This document shows positions 58,090 through 64,000 of a DNA stretch of 64,000 nt, in pieces. The DNA is from Apteryx mantelli (Eukaryota; Chordata; Aves; Apterygiformes; Apterygidae): assembly GCF_036417845.1 (NCBI RefSeq), contig NC_089978.1, forward strand, positions 124,092,183 through 124,156,182, in the 5' to 3' direction. Within the stretch, counting starts at the first letter, position 1, and every line of letters starts with the position of its first letter. Under the pieces are notes generated by a model that made no database searches, was not told where the DNA came from, and was given only the letters and a program-made list of their open reading frames with translations. A program made the position numbers and the translations under genes.

Positions 58090-58095
58090 AATAAA
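58090..58095 (+). terminator. CD47: Candidate middle CD47 poly(A) signal AATAAA
   Basis: AATAAA lies about 990 bases after the stop, in purine-rich surroundings without a clear GT-rich downstream element. It is weaker than the other two. Confidence 0.25.
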
Positions 58096-59321
58096 ATAGA
58101 GAATAAGCAGGAGGAGCTGATGAAAAGTGAGGAGGCTCAGTTTCCTTGAATATTTAAGTAGTGTAGATGAAAATCCATTGTAGGATCAATTCTATAGGAT
58201 TTACACATTCCATGAGACTTTACCATGTTTTACAACTGTTTTGAGAGTTATTCCAAAATATAGTTGGTTTCTCTTGAACTCTGTGCTTTGTAGAAATCTT
58301 CGCATTGTCTCCATTGGTATTAGGATAAGATTTTCAAAGGCACAAATATTTTTCTCCTTCTAACAGTTTAAAACTTTGTTTGAAAAGCTGTTGCCCAATA
58401 GTAGTATAATGCACGTTTTTAAAGATTCTGAGAAACTGAGCAAGTCTCAGAGTTGGGTTATATAAACTTAGGGTTCATATTCATGTTGTGGGTGCATGTT
58501 GCAAAGCCCCCGTGCAGGCTGTAGTCTTGATGCAGACACCGTGCATCAATAATTCAACAAAATTCAATTGAGGCATATGATTTAACAGTATTTACTCTCA
58601 CTAGGGCTGCAGGACTGAACCACTAAAACAACCTACAGTCCAGCCCTCACTAAAAGTCGAATTATCCACCATGAAGAGGGTTATACATGTGATAAAACAT
58701 TTAAGAAAGGAATATGGTTTACATTTACTTTCACTCCTCAAAGTTTGTCAGTGGGAGTATTCATGTAAGTTTTGAGATCCTATATACAAATCTTTTGGTA
58801 TAGGTTGTTCCATAATCATTGCAGTCCACCTGAAGATGGGAGACATTACTCTCCATTAATAGATTTCAGTGTAAGGATTTACCTGATAAGTAGTACGCAG
58901 AGCTCATCATTTGTAATTACCAGTTCCCCTGGTAAGTTGAAAGTCGAGCAGTTGAGGAATAGAAAAACCCTGGAATTCTGTTGAGATATTCTGCCTTATA
59001 AAACCATGATGTTTAATAGCTTTATATTAACTACTGTAAAGCAAATTGCAGTAGAATCTGTTTTGTATCACTGTGGCGATGAGGCCAAGCCGTTATTAGG
59101 ACATTGCTGAAAAATTTAGGACTCAATGGCCATGTACAGACTGAAGAAGAAATTGTTCCAGAAATTGGAGACACCTCCCCCTCCCCCCCTTGCTGTTGTG
59201 TTAAGGGATTTCTTGTATGTACAAATTTTAAAATGTGAGTTTAAAATTCATAGATTTACCCAGCCCTTTCCCACCAGTAATTTAAAACCAAAGTTGTTCA
59301 TAACTGTATGATTCCATTCTT

Positions 59322-59371
59322 GTGTGTATGTGTATGTATGCGTGTATATATATGTGTGTGTATATATATAA
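59322..59371 (+). repeat. (TG)n/(TA)n microsatellite in the CD47 3' UTR
   Basis: This is an imperfect tract of TGTGTA, TATGTA and TATA units followed by an A run. Confidence 0.85.
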
Positions 59372-59476
59372 AAAAAATTCTCACTACTGGACATTTTAAA
59401 TATCTATAGCCTTTACCCAAGAAAATGTTTTTATTTATGAAACATAATTTTGTAAATATTGTGCTAATATACTTAA

Positions 59477-59482
59477 AATAAA
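59477..59482 (+). terminator. CD47: Likely distal CD47 poly(A) signal AATAAA
   Basis: AATAAA is followed by a T/GT-rich stretch (gttgtttttgtgagag, about 59494-59509), a good downstream element. After this point the sequence shows no further transcript features. Confidence 0.7.
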
Positions 59483-59519
59483 GCCATTTCAAGTTGTTTT
59501 TGTGAGAGATCTTGTTGCT

Positions 59520-62500
59520 ATCACACTGGACTCCTGTAACTACTAATACGGAGAAATTCATAGTAGTAGCTCCTCTTCCACCTGCCTTTCTACCCTCTTT
59601 CTCTCCAGATCACTAATTGAATATACAGTAATATTCTCAGTGTTATTTAGATTGCTGCAGATGGTTATGCTTGGGAGATATTCTTTCTCTTTAAAAATGT
59701 CATCCAGGTGGGGAATGAAGTTTGTACATTTATAGATTGCCCTCTAATCACTTTAATTGGACTGATCATTGTCAACCATCAAATGTTGTTACCAAAAGAC
59801 ACTGTGGGAGGAAATAGGGGCCAGTGAATAACAGGAGCTCCTTGTATAACTTTTTAAAAACAGAAGAGCAGTGCATATCTGTAGTCAGTCTTTGTTAATC
59901 CTAATAAGCTTGAAATGATTTCTCTGTGATAAGAGAATTTCTTGTATTACTGTGAAGGCACTACTCAGTTCTAAAATTTGGGAGGATGCATTTGACATGA
60001 TCTTGAGAGTGGAGGAATGAGAAAAGGCTGTAAGTACTGTATGGAAATGCTTTCTTCAGATTCGCACATCCATTTCAGTGGAGCTGAGCTAATGTGAACA
60101 GCTAAAGGTTATTAGCCATTCCCTGCTTATTCAGGGTCACTGGGACCATGCCTGTTCAAGATCTCTTCTGAAACCTTTTGTGATTCCTACCCCCCTCCTC
60201 CAAAGGGATCACAAACCCCAGTTTGAACTGTGAAATTAAAATACATATATGTAATTTTAAGTGTGAACCCACTTCAATCATTACATAAACTTACAGGGTA
60301 AACTAAGCTAAGGGTGACCCTTGTGCTGAAGCTCGGAAAAACTGCATGTTTGAACCTGGAGGGGGAGAGAAATGGTACTCATTTAAATGTAAGTGGTTGG
60401 AGAGTAGTGCTTTCAGAAAAGATGGAGGAGTTGCATCTCAACATAATCAAATCTAAAACCTATACTCACACTGCTCCAATCAGGTAAGCCAGGAAAACCA
60501 ATGCAAACCTGAATTGTCCAGTCCAGAAGCCTTCTGAAAGACCTTTAATGCTTTATTAGGGTTGGATAATTGGGTATTTATTACTGTGGTTATCTGCTTA
60601 ACAGAGAAAATGAACATCCACTAATGCCTTCCACTTAAAGAAAAATTAAGAGAAAAATCATTTGTTAAACTTTTTTTTTCATCTGGTAGATAATTACTTT
60701 GGGCTTACAGTATTTTCTGTCATAGGTATAGCTATTACCAGAGTCTTGAAGATAAATGTATCTTGCTTTCTGCATTACTGAGAACTCCTGAAAAAACTTT
60801 CACGATTAAAAAGGTGCATGAGCTAGACTGCCTGTCTTGCCAAGTGCTCACTTTTTTCTTCATGGTCTACTGTGCATGCTACTGAAATCAAGTGAGGGTG
60901 TGCTGTGAACGAGTAGGTATGCTCCAAACCATGCACGTCGTGCTTTCAGGGCTTGCAGCCATGTCAGTGTTGATGACTAACCTTCACAGGCCACTTTTCT
61001 GTTGCAGCTGGGCTATAGTATAAGATGAAGGACTAGTCATAAATACGAGGAAAAATGCAGAACAGGGAGTCAGACTATATTCCAATGGATTGATGAATTA
61101 GCAGAAACTTTTTAATACAAAAATATCAATAATTATCAAAGACCAGGATCACCTGTTCTGAGTGAGGGAATTGCAGCACTGAAACACAAGTTCTTGTTTT
61201 CTCCTGTTCTGTTTGCTTTTTTGTTCTTAAAAAAAATTAAAAACTATAGGAAGGAGGCTTATGAAATCAGTGGGCTGGAGAGTGGGTGTGAATGCATGGG
61301 CATGTGTGCGAATGAAGGGAAGAGAAGCTCAGTCAGGAATACACGTTTGATGAGAGAGGCATTTCAAAGAGCTGAGAAATTCCAGATTTGCTGGAGAGGA
61401 GGGAGCAACTTTTCCAACCCAACTCCAGTAGAAGCATTTTTGCACCTTTCAGGAATTGTAAGATTATTTATTGTAATGCTAGCTTCTGTATGTGACCAAC
61501 TGACTGATAAAGCAGAGGTATTTAGGAATGAATTGCTGTTGTACAAAGCCAGTGTGCTACCTCACACCTCAGTGGTGTCACTTGGGCATAGTAACTAACA
61601 AGTGGAGAGTAGGGCTTTTGACTTGAATTAGGAACTGTGTGTGAAGAAGTACTAAAGTTTACTTGTGATTCATAGGTTGTGTCTTTGCAGATAATGAAGT
61701 AATCCTTTACTGATTGCTCAAGTTAGTTACTTTTTTTTTTTCTTTTAAGATCACACAGTAGGTAGGTGCAGGTTAGACTTAGAATGACAACCAGGACTAT
61801 GGAAAAATGAAGGATGATGACACTTTCCAGAACCTTTACCTTAGGGTCAGTTTCTTGAGGGCAGTTTTATTTGGTCAGTATTTTAAGGCTCAGTTGTTAG
61901 CTGCTACATTCATTTAGCTTTTCTATTTATAGTGTGTTTTGCTGTGTAAAAAAGCCTGATATTCATTCTGCTATTGTCCAGAAGGTTCATCCAAGCATTG
62001 CATTAACAAATGACAAAGTTCAAACACAACAGTGAAGAGAATAAGGATTTTTAAGATCTACTCGTTACATTTAATTTCATTTAACTTTGAGCATAACCAG
62101 GCAAGATGGAGTTTCACAGAAGCAAAAGGTGATTTAGGCTTCTCCGACATCTCTTACGACGTGAGCTCTGTAGAAAAGAGAAAATTCATAATATTAAACA
62201 TTAAGTGTAAGTAAAGGTGCTATGTGGTGTGCAGACCTTTTACCAGATATTGGGAATCAGGCTGTGTAGGACTTGATGCAGGACAAATCAAAATGTCCCA
62301 GAAACACTGAGAGCTTTAATAAAAGGAGCCCAAACATGGAAACAGATGCCTCTAAACCCTTCACTGCAATTACAAAACAGTGAGGTTTTCTAAAACGTAA
62401 TCCTTGTATAGCTGGAACTACTGACAAGAATAGAAAAGCTGCATCACATACTTCTGGCTTGGACAGAGCACAACAGTTCCTCTTCTAGGAAGTTTGTGAG

Positions 62501-64000
62501 GTTTTGAATGGCATAGAAACAGCTCGGCAGGTAAAACTGTATGAAATTGAAATGTAATTCCTGATTCTTCCTCCCTCACCCAGTAGGTAGGTAGGAAGGA
62601 ATAGCTATTTATGGGTAGCGTTAGAAAGCCAAACAGTATTGTAATATTGCTGTGGATCATATAATGTTAAATAATTTGGATAAAAAGCTTAAGAAAAGCC
62701 AGTTGGTCTGGAGCAGGGCGCAAGATTTACCTTGTACTGCCCTACCATAGTTACAGCTATATTTAATAATGTTGCTGTCTTGATACTGTCATAGCCCTGT
62801 TACTTTGCCCATTATGATACCATTTCCCTCATATCAGCTCTTCAGAATAATATAAATCAAATAGTAATGGGCAATCAAGGAATAAAGAAAATGAACAAAA
62901 AATTGTGCACCACTAGGCTGCTGTTGGCATTTGCAATGAAAGCATACTACAGTGCCAAAGCATGAACAGCTTTTAGTGTCATACCAAGTATGAAATGAAG
63001 CTAGTTACAGCACCAGTAAGGAAGTAGATGTCATCACTGTGCCAGTCATCGTAAAGACAACAGAGGAGAAGGTGGCTCCCGTCCCCCTCTGGCTAGTTAA
63101 ATTAACTACAGATACTTGCGTGGCTATTTCATAGGAGATAATGTGGGCTCTTGACAGGCTCAGCAAGTGAATTAATAGCATGATGCGTGTAAAAAAGCCC
63201 GGAGGAAAAAATCCTAAATGCAAACAAGCAGTGCACAAAAACTCTTGCACAGGTTGCTGCTCGTTTATTTACCAACAGTAAGATAACACCCTCTTAACCA
63301 GGTGCACCTGGATCAGTGCAGGAGAAACTGTTCTGTGCCTGAAACTCCTCTTAATTCAGATTGCAGCCCTAGCCTGGGAAACCTGAATGGAAGAACCTAC
63401 TCTGTACATAGTAAGGTACGCCAAAGCAAAGTCCGGTCCTGAGACAGTAGCAAAGAGGATGATCACAAGGCTCAAAGGAAAAAGCAGAGCATGGCAAAAG
63501 GGAGGAGGTGGGGGAGCCTTTAATTGCTGAGTGTGTCTTTTCTGTGTAAAGCTAGTTTCTGGGGTGTTTTTCACATGAGCCTGAAACAGTTGTAATTGGC
63601 AATACAATTCACCAAAGTATGGGCTGGACCTCCTCTTGCCTTTAGTACCGAGTTTTGCTGCTGTAATGCCTTTAACTTCACTAGACATCCTGCAGCAGGA
63701 CACAGACCCCGCGGCAGGTGAAAGAAGCCTGAATCTTGTTTTATACGTAGTCCTGTTGCTGGAGGTCACTGTTTCAGCTAAAGTTGGGTTCAGCCTTCCT
63801 GTCGTCTTGGAATGAGACCACTTGTTTGTTTGTTTCAGTTCCAAAGCTCGAAGTTGTATCTGATGATAAGTTTCTTCATTTTAAAAATCCCCCTGCCCAC
63901 ACTCCTCCCCAGGGACTATGATACTAAAAGTGAAATGGAGGCCATTGCAAGACTGACTCTTAGCTCAAGTCCCATAGTGCTATAGAAATGTCAAACTTAC
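59520..64000. other. Intergenic region downstream of CD47
   Basis: This is 4.5 kb with no supportable gene. The longest frame, 162 codons on the - strand at 63356-63844, has no splice signals or family resemblance and is within chance expectation. One possible reverse MIR-like fragment lies at 61741-61800 and one GAAGTCAATGG-related motif near 60071. Confidence 0.65.
61741..61800 (-). mobile_element. Possible MIR-like relic
   Basis: The + strand reads ttttaagatcacacagtagg..gtgcaggttagacttagaat..caaccagg. This resembles the reverse MIR block 'aaggtcacacagctagt..gcagagctggg..aacccagg'. It is short and decayed. Confidence 0.4.

Larger units (their letters stand above)
57100..59500 (+). other. 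CD47: CD47 3' UTR
   Basis: This is about 2.4 kb after the TGA, rich in A/T. It has AATAAA motifs at 57621, 58090 and 59477, a Pumilio-type TGTAAATA at 59451-59458 and a TTATTTA element at 59430. Mammalian CD47 also has a long 3' UTR with alternative poly(A) sites that influences surface delivery. Whether that applies here is inference. A TG/TA repeat lies at 59322-59371. Confidence 0.75.

Noticed and set aside
61194-61598. 134-codon frame on the + strand downstream of CD47
   Set aside because: No splice or start context, composition like the surrounding intergenic DNA, and no recognised motif.
63356-63844. 162-codon frame on the - strand
   Set aside because: This length is close to the chance expectation for 64 kb on six frames. 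There are no exon borders, no recognisable domain, and a proline run and late hydrophobic stretch with no context.
1-64000. CRISPR arrays, operons, rRNA, tRNA genes or intact retroviral elements
   Set aside because: None was seen. The window has spliced vertebrate genes, and no regularly spaced repeats, paired LTRs or full tRNA fold were recognised.

Overview
This is vertebrate nuclear DNA, most likely from a bird. The exons are short, with GT-AG borders, in AT-rich introns. There is one large CpG island. Repeats are sparse: a decayed CR1-family LINE, old MIR-type SINEs and microsatellites. Both recognisable genes are more compact than in mammals. The species cannot be fixed by eye, and a crocodilian or turtle is not formally excluded.

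Two protein-coding genes are present, both on the + strand and in tandem. Bases 1-16536 hold IFT57 (intraflagellar transport 57, also called HIPPI) from its second coding exon to its stop codon. Ten coding exons supply about 358 codons, and the first exon lies to the left of the window. A short 3' UTR with an AATAAA at 16792 follows. Bases 36044-57099 hold the complete coding region of CD47 (integrin-associated protein): eleven coding exons, 324 codons plus stop, under a CpG-island promoter at about 35570-36690. Its 3' UTR of about 2.4 kb ends near an AATAAA at 59477. IFT57 followed by CD47 in the same orientation matches the order known from mammals. The two proteins are not known to work together: IFT57 belongs to the ciliary IFT-B particle, and CD47 is a cell-surface receptor and 'self' signal.

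The 19 kb between the genes (16.8-35.6 kb) and the last 4.5 kb (59.5-64 kb) contain no gene I can support. They hold microsatellites, homopolymers, purine-rich tracts, two MIR-like SINE relics and an E-box/palindrome cluster. Introns carry a CR1-family relic (6.8-7.4 kb), a hAT-like MITE (46.3-46.5 kb), a tRNA-headed SINE (52.1 kb), MIR-like relics and several T20-T25 tracts, two of them serving as polypyrimidine tracts.

No undescribed multigene system was seen. The points most worth a second look are the phase-dependent cytoplasmic tails of CD47, the very long T tracts at two 3' splice sites, a possible antisense retrocopy tail beside CD47 exon 9, the candidate alternative poly(A) sites of CD47, and a family of degenerate motifs around GAAGTCAATGG.
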